Under the pieces are notes generated by a model. The model had not been told where the DNA came from, did not search any database, and saw only the letters and a list, made by a program, of their open reading frames with translations. A stretch of 64,000 nt of DNA, taken from positions 438,156-502,155 of the forward strand of contig NZ_BSQG01000005.1 in the NCBI RefSeq assembly GCF_030268225.1, read 5' to 3'. The DNA is from Nocardiopsis ansamitocini. GTDB taxonomy: Bacteria > Actinomycetota > Actinomycetes > Streptosporangiales > Streptosporangiaceae. Below are positions 8,576-17,404 of the stretch, piece after piece. Numbering within the stretch: position 1 is the first letter of the stretch; each line of letters starts with the position of its first letter. The translations under genes and the position numbers were made by a program.

Positions 8576-9082
8576 GTGAAGTTCCTGGTACGCGAGCGCG
8601 TGTTCGACATCGGTGACGACTACTGGGTGGAGGACCAGAACGGCGACCGTGCGTTCCTGGTGGACGGCAAGGCGCTGCGCATCCGCCAGACCTTCGAGCT
8701 GAAGGACATGGACGGCAACGAGATCTTCCGGATCCGCAAGCGGCTGCTGTCGGTACGCGACACGATGCGCATCGAACGCGACGGCAAGACCGTGGCCACC
8801 GTGCGCAAGCGGTTGTTCAACCCGATCAGGAACAAGCTGATCGTCGACCTCGCCGAGGGCGGGGAATGGGAGGTCACCGGCGACTTCCTCGACAAGGAGT
8901 ACGTGATCGGCGACGGTGACGGACCGATCGCCCACATCAGCCGCAAGTGGTTCCGGGTCCGCGACACCTATGCCGTGGACGTGAACACGCACCGCAAGGA
9001 CGCGGGCGGCGACCCGGCGCTCGTGCTGAGCGTGGCGGTGTGCGTGGACGCGCTGACCGACGACGAGGAAGGCGGGGACTAG
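8576..9082 (+). CDS. LURP-one-related (tubby-like/YxjI) family protein
   Basis: A 168-residue protein of the LURP-one/YxjI family, which folds as a 12-stranded beta barrel around a central helix like tubby and scramblase domains. Visible features are the repeated basic strand units (IFRIRKRLLSVRDTMRIE, VATVRKRLFNPIRNKL) and the start MKFLVRERVFDIGDDYWVED. The function in bacteria is unknown; membrane-lipid association is suspected from the fold. The start is GTG. It converges on a minus-strand membrane protein gene with a shared terminator between them. Confidence 0.85.
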   Translation: MKFLVRERVFDIGDDYWVEDQNGDRAFLVDGKALRIRQTFELKDMDGNEIFRIRKRLLSVRDTMRIERDGKTVATVRKRLFNPIRNKLIVDLAEGGEWEVTGDFLDKEYVIGDGDGPIAHISRKWFRVRDTYAVDVNTHRKDAGGDPALVLSVAVCVDALTDDEEGGD

Positions 9083-9140
9083 CTTTCCTTCCGGCCCCGG
9101 CGAGACGCCGGGTGCGCTGCGCGGAAGCCGCCATAGCCGG

Positions 9141-9171
9141 CGCCCCGGTACGGATGCCCCGTACCGGGGCG
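9141..9171. terminator. Bidirectional hairpin between convergent genes
   Basis: Perfect 11-bp stem CGCCCCGGTAC / GTACCGGGGCG with a 9-nt loop, placed between the stops of the LURP-one gene and the converging membrane protein gene. Confidence 0.75.
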
Positions 9172-9190
9172 CTTCCCTGCGGTTCGTCCG

Positions 9191-9649
9191 CTAGGCCCGC
9201 GCGGTCCGGCCGCGCGCGATCCGGCGGGCCGCCAGCGCGCCCACGCCGAGGCCCAGGCCCGCCTGCACCGCGGCCGCGATCAGGCCGACGGCGATGCTCA
9301 CCGGCGCCGCGGCGGAGCTCTGGACCAGCGCGCCGTCCACCGTGTTCCCGACCGGGACGAGCACGATCAGCAGCGCCAGGTGGATGATCCCGCCGAACAG
9401 TGCCGACAGTCCCGGGCTCGATACGCCCAGGCCGCGCAGTGCCGGCCAGGACAGCAGCGGCACTAAGAGCACGTTCAGCGCCATCATCAGGATTCCCAGG
9501 CCGATGTTGGCGTCGGGCGGATCGGTGACCGCCAGGACGACCGCTGCGATGCCGTGGGTGAGGCCGTAGGAAAGGATCCCCGCCACCGCGCCGGTTCCTG
9601 CGGCGACCAGGAAGTCTCGGGCGGCAGTGCTCTTCGTCTGTGTCGTCAT
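9191..9649 (-). CDS. Four-helix integral membrane protein (DUF6069-like)
   Basis: A 152-residue protein with four hydrophobic segments: about 12-35 (FLVAAGTGAVAGILSYGL), 47-70, 82-103 and 118-142. The tail is basic (RRIARGRTARA). The pattern resembles the actinobacterial DUF6069 family of unknown function, an attribution made from memory of the pattern rather than a search. No catalytic motif is visible. The start ATG has only a weak ribosome site (GAAGAC). Confidence 0.7.
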   Translation of the reverse strand: MTTQTKSTAARDFLVAAGTGAVAGILSYGLTHGIAAVVLAVTDPPDANIGLGILMMALNVLLVPLLSWPALRGLGVSSPGLSALFGGIIHLALLIVLVPVGNTVDGALVQSSAAAPVSIAVGLIAAAVQAGLGLGVGALAARRIARGRTARA

Positions 9650-9794
9650 GTCTTCATGGTGGCATCAGTCGAAACGGTTTCCCTGAGTAGCAGAGCTCAG
9701 CCCCGAAGGCGCGAAGCGGCTCAGAAACCCTTCACCGGTAGGGGCCCGGTCCGGTACCGGTGTGCCGCGGGTGACGCCCTAGGCTGGTGCGGCC

Positions 9795-10730
9795 ATGACT
9801 ACCGAATCTTTCTCGCCCGTCGGGGCGCACGTTCCTGTCGCCGGGGGGCTCGCCAAGAGCGGGCTGGCCTACGCCGCCGAGATCGGGGCCGAGACCATTC
9901 AGGTCTTCGTGAGCAACCCGCGCGGGTGGGCCACCGGGCCGGGCAACCCCGGGCAGGACGCGCTGCTGCGCGAGCGCGCCGATCTTCCGGTCTTCATCCA
10001 CGCCCCCTACCTGATCAACCTGGGCGCCCCCGATGAGGCGGTGGCCGCCAAGTCGGTGGCGTCGCTGGAGCACGCGCTGCGCCGCGGGGCCGAGATCGGC
10101 GCACGGGGGGTGGTGGTGCACACCGGGTCGGCGGTGAACGGTTCCCGGACGCACGGGTTGGAGCGGATGCGCGCCCGGCTCCTACCGATCTTGGAGGGCT
10201 TGGCCGAGGACGCACCCCAGGTGTTGTTGGAGCCGATGGCCGGCCAGGGCCGGGTGCTGTGTGCGACCGTGGACGATCTGGGCCCTTATCTCCGGGCGCT
10301 GGACGACCACCCCAAGGCGGCGGTGTGCCTGGACACCGCGCACGTCTTCGCTGCCGGACACGATATCTCCACCCCTGCCGGGATGCGGGCGATGCTGGAC
10401 CGGTTCGGCGAGGTCGCGGGCGCCCACCGGCTGCGGCTGGTGCACGCCAACGACTCCGCGGCCCCGTGCGGCGCCAACCGGGACCGCCACGCCAACATCG
10501 GTTCCGGCTACATCGGGTCCACGCCCTTCGCCGAACTGTTCACCCATCCGGTGTCGGCGGGAGTACCCGTCACGTTGGAGACGCCAGGGCCGGCGGGCGC
10601 GCATGCCTCCGACGTGGAGATGCTGAAGAAGCTGCGCGACAACGTGCCGCCCTCCCCGGGTAAGAGGCGGCAGGCCGGGCACGAAATCGGTCACGACCGC
10701 CATGCGGGGAGGAAAACCGGGGCGGGGTAG
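9795..10730 (+). CDS. nfo: Endonuclease IV (apurinic/apyrimidinic endonuclease)
   Basis: A 311-residue member of the AP endonuclease family 2 TIM-barrel enzymes, which cut 5' of abasic sites in base excision repair. The three-metal site residues are seen in VFIHAPYLIN, LLEPMAG, CLDTAHVFAAGHD, LVHANDS, NRDRHANIG and VTLETPG. A basic tail of about 30 residues (KRRQAGHEIGHDRHAGRKTGAG) extends beyond the usual end. The length is otherwise normal. A TAGGCT box 9 nt before the ATG suggests a leaderless or nearly leaderless message. Confidence 0.95.
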   Translation: MTTESFSPVGAHVPVAGGLAKSGLAYAAEIGAETIQVFVSNPRGWATGPGNPGQDALLRERADLPVFIHAPYLINLGAPDEAVAAKSVASLEHALRRGAEIGARGVVVHTGSAVNGSRTHGLERMRARLLPILEGLAEDAPQVLLEPMAGQGRVLCATVDDLGPYLRALDDHPKAAVCLDTAHVFAAGHDISTPAGMRAMLDRFGEVAGAHRLRLVHANDSAAPCGANRDRHANIGSGYIGSTPFAELFTHPVSAGVPVTLETPGPAGAHASDVEMLKKLRDNVPPSPGKRRQAGHEIGHDRHAGRKTGAG

Positions 10731-10773
10731 ACCACAATGATGACGAGCGAGGTGATTGGAGGTCGGTGCCGTC

Positions 10774-11115
10774 ATGGAGCCCGTAAGTCTGGTGGTCGGC
10801 GCGATGATCGCACTGGGCGGCGTCCTGCTGGGACGTGCACTGCCCAATCGCAAGGCCCCCCGGCCGCAGCAGTCGTCGAGGTACCCGGCGGTCGCCCAAC
10901 AACGCCCGCCGACCCCTCAACCGATGTGCGGCTGTGGACACCATCTGGTGTTCCACGACCACGAGAAGAAGGTCTGCCAAGCCCAGGTGGTGATCCCGGG
11001 CAAGTGGACGGGCGAGAACGCCAACTCCTACCGCAAGTGCATGTGCCAGGGGTACCGCGGTCCGGTCCCGGTGGACGAGTACTACGCGCCCGACATCCTC
11101 GACGGCGGGATGTGA
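10774..11115 (+). CDS. Small membrane-anchored cysteine/histidine-rich protein
   Basis: A 113-residue protein with an N-terminal hydrophobic helix (VSLVVGAMIALGGVLLG), a proline-rich linker, and a C-terminal region with CGCGHH, a single Cys in KVCQAQ and CMC, which could hold a metal. ATG 10774 follows GGAGG by 11 nt. An in-frame TTG at 10756 overlaps that ribosome site and is rejected. I do not recognise the family. It lies 43 nt after nfo on the same strand. Confidence 0.7.
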   Translation: MEPVSLVVGAMIALGGVLLGRALPNRKAPRPQQSSRYPAVAQQRPPTPQPMCGCGHHLVFHDHEKKVCQAQVVIPGKWTGENANSYRKCMCQGYRGPVPVDEYYAPDILDGGM

Positions 11116-11191
11116 CGTCGAGGAGTCCTCACCTTCTGCTCCTGCGCAGGCGCGGGTACCGCTCCCCCGCTCCGGGACGTCCGTCGGGCGG

Positions 11192-11749
11192 TCACAGAGC
11201 GGCCAGCGCCCATGTGAGACGCCCGTCGATCGGGCGGTCGGCCAGCGCGAGGCGTCCGGAGGCGTCCCGTCCCACGGGGCGCAACCCCGCCGCCAGCGCG
11301 GTGCGGTGCGAAGCGTGGTTGTCCGGCGCCATCCGCGCGATCACGACGGTGTCGGGGTCGTGGGCGTGCGCGGCGATCACGGCGAGGCGGGCCAGCAGCC
11401 GGGCCCACCCGCGCCCGCGCACCCGGAAGTCGAGGCGGTAGTAGAGGTTGAAGACCTCGCCGACCGGGGTCGGGGAGTAGCGGACTCCGCCCTCGCCCAG
11501 GATCGGTCTGCTCCCCGATCCTGCGTGCGCGCGCCCGCGAAGGACCCAGTAGCCGATACCCCGGTCGTGCCAGTCCCCGATCCAGGAATCGACCATGGCA
11601 CGGATGTGGTCCTCCTCGCCAGGGAGCAGTCCCGGGGCGGCTGCGCCGTCGGGTGCGGGAGTCGCGCGGCAGGCGAGCACCCCGTTGATGTCATCGGGTA
11701 CGGGGCGCCCCAGGGTGAACCCCACTCCCGCGCGGTCGTCCGACACCAT
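11192..11749 (-). CDS. GNAT-family N-acetyltransferase
   Basis: A 185-residue GNAT acetyltransferase of the RimJ/RimL-like type. The conserved acetyl-CoA region is GEVFNLYYRLDFRVRGRGWARLLARLAVIAAHAH, ending with RMAPDNHASHRTALAAGLRPVGRDASG, where the NHAS/A..AG pattern is typical of motif B. The substrate is unknown. ATG 11749 has GAGGGAGGG upstream; the frame is open further to 11893 but that part is not conserved-looking. It is divergent from the cellulase gene. Confidence 0.85.
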   Translation of the reverse strand: MVSDDRAGVGFTLGRPVPDDINGVLACRATPAPDGAAAPGLLPGEEDHIRAMVDSWIGDWHDRGIGYWVLRGRAHAGSGSRPILGEGGVRYSPTPVGEVFNLYYRLDFRVRGRGWARLLARLAVIAAHAHDPDTVVIARMAPDNHASHRTALAAGLRPVGRDASGRLALADRPIDGRLTWALAAL

Positions 11750-11986
11750 CTCGGTCGGGCCCTCCCTCGCACTGGTCCGGCCCGAGAACCCTACCGACCG
11801 GCAGCGGGACGCAACGGGGGCCGCACGAGCGGGGAAACGGCGAAAAAACACCCCCACCAGTACGGATTCCACAAAGACGGTCCCGGAGAACAAAACCGGT
11901 CAAGTTATTATTTACAGACCGTTTACACCGGGCATTTCTGGGGTTAATCTCCCCATTGAGAGCCCTTCTCGACTTCCGGTTCCGCT

Positions 11987-12029
11987 CCCCATCCACCGGG
12001 GTTCGCCCCCACCACCCCGGTGGATGGGG
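11987..12029. repeat. 16-bp perfect inverted repeat upstream of the CelR operator
   Basis: Arms CCCCATCCACCGGGGT (11987-12002) and ACCCCGGTGGATGGGG (12014-12029) with an 11-nt loop. It lies 29 bp upstream of the CelR site. It could insulate the cellulase promoter from the divergent gene or bind a second regulator. Confidence 0.85.
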
Positions 12030-12058
12030 AAATGGCGGCCGGAGCTCTCGAAGTCGCG

Positions 12059-12072
12059 TGGGAGCGCTCCCA
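12059..12072. promoter_or_regulatory. CelR operator
   Basis: A perfect 14-bp palindrome TGGGAGCGCTCCCA. This is the sequence known to be bound by the LacI-family repressor CelR of Thermobifida fusca, which releases it in response to cellobiose. It lies 291 bp before the cellulase GTG, implying a long leader or a second unseen promoter. CelR itself is not in the window. Confidence 0.9.
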
Positions 12073-12362
12073 AAATATCGGTGGAACTGTTCGGAAGGAG
12101 TACGGCAGCCACGGCGCCCGGTGCCACCCCCTCGACCACCGGGCCACGATCCGTCTGTCCCCCCGCTGACCCGCCGGCGCCCGGCCCCACCCCCGACCCA
12201 CCGCGCGCCTCCCCCGCTGTGTCGTCCGCACCTCCCGCAGGACGGCCCCGCACCCGCTTTTTGTGACGACGCGGTCCCCGCCGAGGCGAAGTCGCGCCGC
12301 TCAGCGCCATGCCCGTGCGAAGCGGCACGACCAGGGACCGGGAAATCCGGAGGTCGCCCCCC

Positions 12363-15311
12363 GTGAAATTCGCATCCTTCTCCTCCGCGCGCAGACGCGC
12401 GCTGCTGCCGGGCGCGCTCGCCGCGGCGATGGTCGCGGCGTTGATGACGCCCGGCCCAGCTCAAGCGGCCGCCGTGGCCTGCTCCGTGGACTACCAGGTC
12501 AGCAATGAATGGGGGACGGGCTTCACCGCCAACGTCTCCGTGCACAACGAGGGCAGCGAAGCCATCAACAACTGGTCGGTGGGCTGGACCTTCCCCGGCA
12601 ACCAGCAGATCAGCAACGGCTGGAACGCGGTCGTGGCCCAGAGCGGAACGGCCGTCACCGCCCAGCACCCCGCCTGGGCCCCCTCCATCGCCCCCGGTCA
12701 GTCGACGTCGTTCGGCTTCCAGGCCACCTACTCGGGCACCAACACCGCCCCCGGGTCGTTCACCGTCAACGGTGCCCCCTGCGGTGGGGGCAACCCCGGA
12801 AACGTCGCCCCCGAGGTTGCGCTGACCGCGCCCGCGGCCAACGCGTCCTTCCTGGTGGGCCAGGCAGTGAACCTGGCAGCCAGCGCGTCGGACTCCGATG
12901 GTTCTGTCGACCGGGTGGAGTTCGCGGCCAACGGCACGGTACTGGGCACCGACACCACCGCCCCCTACACGTTCTCCTGGACCAACGCCACGGCCGGCCA
13001 GCACGCACTGACCGCGACGGCCTACGACGACGCCGGTGCCAGCACCGTTTCCGCACCCGTCACGGTGCAGGTCCTGGACACACCGGGCCTCCTGGCCACC
13101 CCCGCCACCGTGCGCGTCCGCCAGGGCCAGACGGCGACCTTCGGGGTGAAGCTGTCCAACCAGCCCTCGGGCACCGTCACCGCAACGGTGGCACGCAGCT
13201 CCGGCAGCTCCGACCTGAGCGTCTCCAGCGGCGCCTCCCTGTCGTTCACCACGAGCAACTGGGACCAGCCCCAGCAGGTCACCGTGGCCTCCGCCGACAA
13301 TGGCGGCGACCCGGGCGAGGCCGTCTTCACCGTCTCCGCCAGCGGCCACGACGCCGCGACCGTGACCGTGCGCGAGACCTCGGCCTCGGCTTCGGCCTAC
13401 GACGAGGCGTTCCTGGAGCAGTACGAGAAGATCAAGGACCCCGCCAGCGGATACTTCCGCGAGTTCGACGGGCTCCTGGTCCCCTACCACTCCATCGAAA
13501 CGATGATCGTGGAGGCCCCCGACCACGGGCACCAGACCACGTCGGAGGCGTTCAGCTACTACCTCTGGCTGGAGGCCTACTACGGGCGGGTCACCGGTGA
13601 CTGGGAGCCGCTGCACGACGCCTGGGAGTCGATGGAGGCCTTCATCATCCCCGGCACGGCCGACCAGCCGACCAACGCCGCCTACAACCCCGGTTCTCCG
13701 GCGACCTACATCCCCGAGCAGCCCAACATGGACGGCTACCCCTCGGCCCTACAGCAGAACGTCGACGTGGGCAACGACCCGATCGCCACCGAGCTCAGCA
13801 GCACCTACGGCACCGACGAGGTGTACGGGATGCACTGGCTGCTGGACGTGGACAACGTCTACGGCTTCGGGTTCTGCGGTGACGGCTCCGACGACGCCCC
13901 CGTCTACATGAACAGCTACCAGCGCGGCTCCAAGGAGTCGGTCTGGGAAACCGTCCCCCATCCCTCCTGCGAGACCTTCGAGCACGGCGGCCCCAACGGC
14001 TACCTCGACCTGTTCACCGACGACTCCGACTATGCCGAGCAGTGGCGCTACACCAATGCCCCCGACGCCGACGCGCGCGCCGTCCAGGTGATGTTCTGGG
14101 CGCAGCAGTGGGCCGAGGAGCAGGGCAACGGCGGCGAGCTGGACGGACTGCTGGACGACGCGGCCAAGATGGGCGACTACCTGCGCTACGCGATGTTCGA
14201 CAAGTACTTCAAGGAGATCGGCGACTGCGTAGGGGCCTCTGCCTGCCAGGGCGCCAGTGGAAAGGACAGCGCGCACTACCTGATGTCCTGGTACTACGCC
14301 TGGGGCGGGGCGACCGACACATCCTCGCCGTGGGCGTGGCGCATCGGCTCCAGCGCCTCCCACCAGGGCTACCAGAACGTGCTGGCCGCCTACGCGCTGT
14401 CGCAGGTTCCCGAGCTCAAGCCGGCCTCCCCCACCGGTGCCGACGACTGGGCCATCAGTTACGACCGGCAGCTGGAGTTCCTGCAGTGGCTGCAGGCATC
14501 CGAAGGCGGCATCGCCGGCGGGGCAACGAACAGCTGGGGCGGAAGCTACGCCCAGCCCCCGGGCGGACTGTCGACGTTCTACGGCATGTACTACGACTGG
14601 CAGCCGGTGTGGAACGACCCGCCCTCCAACAACTGGTTCGGTTTCCAGGTGTGGAACATGGAGCGCGTGGCCCAGCTCTACCAGGTGACCGGTGACCCGC
14701 GGGCCGAGGCCATCCTCGACACGTGGGTGCCGTGGGCCATCGAGCACACCGACACCGACAACGGCGGGGCCGACTTCCAGGTCCCCGCCAACCTCACGTG
14801 GTCGGGCCAGCCCGACACCTGGACCGGGACGTCCACGGGCAACCCGGGCCTGCACGTGGACGTGCAGGACTACAGCCAGGATGTCGGTGTGGCCGCAGCG
14901 CTGGCCAAGACCCTGCTGTACTACGCCGAAGGCTCCGGCGACGCCGACGCCCGCGCAACCGGCGAGGGGCTGCTGGACGCCCTACTGGCCCACAGCGGGG
15001 ATCTGGGCATCACCACTCCCGACCAGCCCGACTGGAGCCGGCTGACCGACACCTGGGATTCCCAGAGCCAGGACGGCCTCTACATTCCTCCGGGCTTCTC
15101 CGGCACGATGCCCAACGGCGACGTGATCGAGCCGGGAGCCACCTTCCTGTCGATCCGTTCCTTCCTGGAGGACGACCCGATGTGGCCGGACGTGGAGGCG
15201 CACCTGGCCGACCCGGAGAACGTGCCCGCCCCGATCGTTCAGCGGCACCGGTTCTGGGCCCAGGTGGAGATCGCGACGGCCTTCGCCGCCCACGAGGAGT
15301 TGTTCGGCTGA
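12363..15311 (+). CDS. cel48A: Secreted GH48 exocellulase with N-terminal CBM2
   Basis: A 982-residue secreted cellulase, nearly the length recalled for T. fusca Cel48A (about 984). Order: Sec signal peptide (basic start, hydrophobic core, cleavage near AQAAA, about residue 38); CBM2 cellulose-binding module from CSVDYQVSNEWGTGF to the Cys in VNGAPCGG; an Ig-like module (NVAPEVALTAPAANA); a second beta module (DLSVSSGASLSFTTSNW); and a GH48 catalytic domain from about 355 to the end. The proton-donor glutamate is Glu395 in TTSEAFSYY. GH48 enzymes release cellobiose processively from chain ends. GTG 12363 follows GGAGG by 9 nt; an upstream in-frame ATG at 12309 is rejected. A CelR operator precedes it. 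Confidence 0.96.
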   Translation: MKFASFSSARRRALLPGALAAAMVAALMTPGPAQAAAVACSVDYQVSNEWGTGFTANVSVHNEGSEAINNWSVGWTFPGNQQISNGWNAVVAQSGTAVTAQHPAWAPSIAPGQSTSFGFQATYSGTNTAPGSFTVNGAPCGGGNPGNVAPEVALTAPAANASFLVGQAVNLAASASDSDGSVDRVEFAANGTVLGTDTTAPYTFSWTNATAGQHALTATAYDDAGASTVSAPVTVQVLDTPGLLATPATVRVRQGQTATFGVKLSNQPSGTVTATVARSSGSSDLSVSSGASLSFTTSNWDQPQQVTVASADNGGDPGEAVFTVSASGHDAATVTVRETSASASAYDEAFLEQYEKIKDPASGYFREFDGLLVPYHSIETMIVEAPDHGHQTTSEAFSYYLWLEAYYGRVTGDWEPLHDAWESMEAFIIPGTADQPTNAAYNPGSPATYIPEQPNMDGYPSALQQNVDVGNDPIATELSSTYGTDEVYGMHWLLDVDNVYGFGFCGDGSDDAPVYMNSYQRGSKESVWETVPHPSCETFEHGGPNGYLDLFTDDSDYAEQWRYTNAPDADARAVQVMFWAQQWAEEQGNGGELDGLLDDAAKMGDYLRYAMFDKYFKEIGDCVGASACQGASGKDSAHYLMSWYYAWGGATDTSSPWAWRIGSSASHQGYQNVLAAYALSQVPELKPASPTGADDWAISYDRQLEFLQWLQASEGGIAGGATNSWGGSYAQPPGGLSTFYGMYYDWQPVWNDPPSNNWFGFQVWNMERVAQLYQVTGDPRAEAILDTWVPWAIEHTDTDNGGADFQVPANLTWSGQPDTWTGTSTGNPGLHVDVQDYSQDVGVAAALAKTLLYYAEGSGDADARATGEGLLDALLAHSGDLGITTPDQPDWSRLTDTWDSQSQDGLYIPPGFSGTMPNGDVIEPGATFLSIRSFLEDDPMWPDVEAHLADPENVPAPIVQRHRFWAQVEIATAFAAHEELFG

Positions 15312-15319
15312 CCCAGACC

Positions 15320-15360
15320 GGCGGCTCCCGGTGGTGGTGAACGTCCTACCGGGAGCTGCC
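15320..15360 (+). terminator. Hairpin terminator after cel48A
   Basis: Stem of 13 bp with one G-U pair, GGCGGCTCCCGGT / ACCGGGAGCTGCC, 15-nt loop, starting 8 nt after the stop. It overlaps the last codons of the converging short gene. Confidence 0.7.
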
Positions 15361-15597
15361 CTCCACCGTGGCGCGGTCGGCCGACGCCGGCCGCGCCACC
15401 CCCTCGCGCACGAGCTTCCCGTTCTGACTGGCCTGCCAGGGAACGGGCTGACCGAAGTAGTCCGCCCAGGACTGCGCCCATTGAATCAGCGGACCAAAAC
15501 GCAAATTGCCCGTTTCGGCGAGTTCGGTGACTCCCTGAAGGGTTTTGTCAGGAAGGGACAATTTGACCGCGAACTGCCGATAAAACACTGGCTCCAT
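15346..15597 (-). CDS. Small protein of unknown function
   Basis: An 83-residue protein starting MEPVFYRQFAVKLSLPDKTL, with a hydrophilic, helical-looking middle (RFGPLIQWAQSWADYFGQ) and a polar tail. No family recognised. It has no ribosome site, but TAATCT lies 6 nt before the ATG, which fits a leaderless message with that box as -10. The plus-strand frame over the same bases (95 residues, Arg-rich) looks like a shadow. Low certainty that it is expressed. Confidence 0.45.
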   Translation of the reverse strand: MEPVFYRQFAVKLSLPDKTLQGVTELAETGNLRFGPLIQWAQSWADYFGQPVPWQASQNGKLVREGVARPASADRATVEGSSR

Positions 15598-15685
15598 GCC
15601 AGGAGATTAGCAACGTGAAAAGCGACAGAGGAATACTCTGGTAATAATGGTCGGCTTCCCTTGCCGGCGGAGCCGCTCCAAACGT

Positions 15686-15723
15686 CGCGGGGCCGTTCCC
15701 CGTCGGCGGGGAACGGCCCCGCG
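15686..15723 (-). terminator. Strong hairpin terminator of the FKBP gene
   Basis: Perfect 17-bp stem CGCGGGGCCGTTCCCCG / CGGGGAACGGCCCCGCG with a TCGG tetraloop, 14 nt past the stop at 15738. Confidence 0.85.
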
Positions 15724-15737
15724 ATCGGGGTGACGCG

Positions 15738-16112
15738 TCAGCTCACACCGATGAGGTCGACCACGAAGATCAGCGTCTCGCCCGGCTTGATGACGGCACC
15801 CGCGCCGCGGTCGCCGTAGCCCAGGTGCGGCGGGATGACCAGCTGACGCCGGCCGCCCACGCGCATCCCCGCTACGCCCTGGTCCCAGCCGGCGATGACC
15901 CGGCCCGCACCCAGCGGGAAGACCAGCGGCTCGCCGCGGTTCCAGGAGGCGTCGAACTCCTCGCCGCTGGAGTGGGCCACACCGACGTAGTGCACGTGGA
16001 CCGTGGAGCCGGGCTCCGCGGTGGCGCCGTCGCCGACGGAGATGTCGGTGACCTGAAGCTCGCTCGGGGGCGGGCCGTCGATGAAGTCGATCTCGGGACG
16101 CTCAAGCGCCAT
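15738..16112 (-). CDS. FKBP-type peptidyl-prolyl isomerase
   Basis: A 124-residue single-domain FKBP with no signal peptide, so cytoplasmic. It catalyses cis-trans isomerisation of Xaa-Pro bonds. Typical motifs are VHVHYVGVAHSSGEEFDASW, FPLGAGRVIAGWDQGVAGM, GGRRQLVIPPHLGYGDRGAG and ETLIFVVDLIGV. The active-site aromatic and acidic positions (Tyr in HYVG, Asp in EFDAS, the IAGWD tryptophan) are all present. Monocistronic, with its own terminator. Confidence 0.95.
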   Translation of the reverse strand: MALERPEIDFIDGPPPSELQVTDISVGDGATAEPGSTVHVHYVGVAHSSGEEFDASWNRGEPLVFPLGAGRVIAGWDQGVAGMRVGGRRQLVIPPHLGYGDRGAGAVIKPGETLIFVVDLIGVS

Positions 16113-16216
16113 GGGTAAAGCCCCTTGTCGTGGAGGTGACGGAACTCTTCAGCCTAGCGGGGTCACGAGCGTGCCGACGGCACCCCCGCCCCGCCCGAGG
16201 GCTCGGCCGAGGCGGT

Positions 16217-17404
16217 TCAGTCCAGGGCCCCGGTCGTGGCCACCACGGCGTGCGCGCCGCCGTCGACGGCGATCGCACCGTCGGAGGCTGCCACGAAGGC
16301 CGACTCGCCCCGGACCAGCACGAGTTCGGATCCGCACTGTGCACGCATGCGCGCCGCCCCCTCCAGCACGAGCACGATCGACGGCGCGCCCCCGTCGAGC
16401 ACCGTCGGTCCGCTGCCGGGCTCCAGCACCGACAGGGCGAAGTCGGGGACCGCGGGACGGTAGTCCAATCGGTTGGCCTCGCGCGCGGGGCTGGCGTAGG
16501 GGATCGGCAAAACCGCGAAGTCCACGACGTCGAGCAGTTCGACGGGGTCGACGTGCTTGCCCGTCAGACCGGCGCGCAACACGTTGTCGGAACTGGCCAT
16601 GACCTCGACGGCCACCCCCCGCAGGTAGGCGTGGACGTTGCCGGCGGGCAGGAAGAGGGCTTCCCCCGGTTGCAGGGTGATCCGGTTGAGCAGGAGCGCG
16701 GCCACCGCCCCGGGGTCGCCGGGGTAGCGGTGGGCGAGCTCGGCGACGGTGGCGGCGTGCGGACCGCACCGGGGCCGCAGGGCGAGCTCGGCGACCATCG
16801 TGTCCACGAGTTCGGCACGATCGTCGCGCGGCAGGGTCAACAGCCGGGTCATGGCCGAGCGCAGCGCGGTGCGCTCGTCGGGCCGGGCGAGGTCCTCGTG
16901 CAAGGCGCGGGCCAGGGGCGAGGTGAAACCGGCCAGCTCGACACAGGCATCCCGAGGAGAACGAAATCCGCACAGCGCCTCGAAGGGCTCCAGCGCCAGC
17001 ACCAGTTCGGGCTTGTGGTTGGGGTCGCGGTAGTTGCGCTCGGGGGCGTCCGCGGCGATCCCCTTCGCCTCTTCCAGGGCGAACCCCGCGTGGGCGCGGT
17101 CGGCGTCGGGGTGCACCTGCAGCGACAACGGAGCGTCGGCGGCCAGGACCTTGAGCAGGAAGGGCAGCCGTTCACCGAAGGTGGTCACGGTGCGCTCGCC
17201 CAGCACTTCCTTGGGGTCGGCGGTGATGACGCTGTCGAAGGAGCGTTCGCCGTCCTCGGTCAGCAGCGCGCTGGGGGCGCCCGGGTGCGCGCCCAGCCAG
17301 AGCTCGGCCTGGGGCCGGCCGTCGGGGGGTGTTCCCAACAGGCGGGGGATCGCGGTGGACGACCCCCATTGATAGGGACGCACCTGGTTGATCAGCCTTC
17401 GCAT
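16217..17404 (-). CDS. manA: Mannose-6-phosphate isomerase, class I
   Basis: A 395-residue type I phosphomannose isomerase, interconverting fructose-6-P and mannose-6-P for GDP-mannose and cell-wall glycan supply. Zinc ligands are expected in SLQVHPDADRAH (Gln, His), NHKPELVLALEPFEALCGF (Glu) and NVHAYLRG (His). The start MRRLINQVRPYQWGSSTAIP is typical of the family. The length is normal. It is divergent from gntP with about 390 bp between them. Confidence 0.95.
   Translation of the reverse strand: MRRLINQVRPYQWGSSTAIPRLLGTPPDGRPQAELWLGAHPGAPSALLTEDGERSFDSVITADPKEVLGERTVTTFGERLPFLLKVLAADAPLSLQVHPDADRAHAGFALEEAKGIAADAPERNYRDPNHKPELVLALEPFEALCGFRSPRDACVELAGFTSPLARALHEDLARPDERTALRSAMTRLLTLPRDDRAELVDTMVAELALRPRCGPHAATVAELAHRYPGDPGAVAALLLNRITLQPGEALFLPAGNVHAYLRGVAVEVMASSDNVLRAGLTGKHVDPVELLDVVDFAVLPIPYASPAREANRLDYRPAVPDFALSVLEPGSGPTVLDGGAPSIVLVLEGAARMRAQCGSELVLVRGESAFVAASDGAIAVDGGAHAVVATTGALD

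Larger units (their letters stand above)
11750..12362. other. Divergent intergenic region between GNAT gene and cellulase
   Basis: A 613-bp stretch without a supported gene. It contains a 16-bp perfect hairpin (11987-12029), the CelR operator (12059-12072) and the cellulase ribosome site GGAGG (12349-12353). An AT-rich island at 11900-11945 (GTTATTATTTACAG) is the most promoter-like part. Confidence 0.6.
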
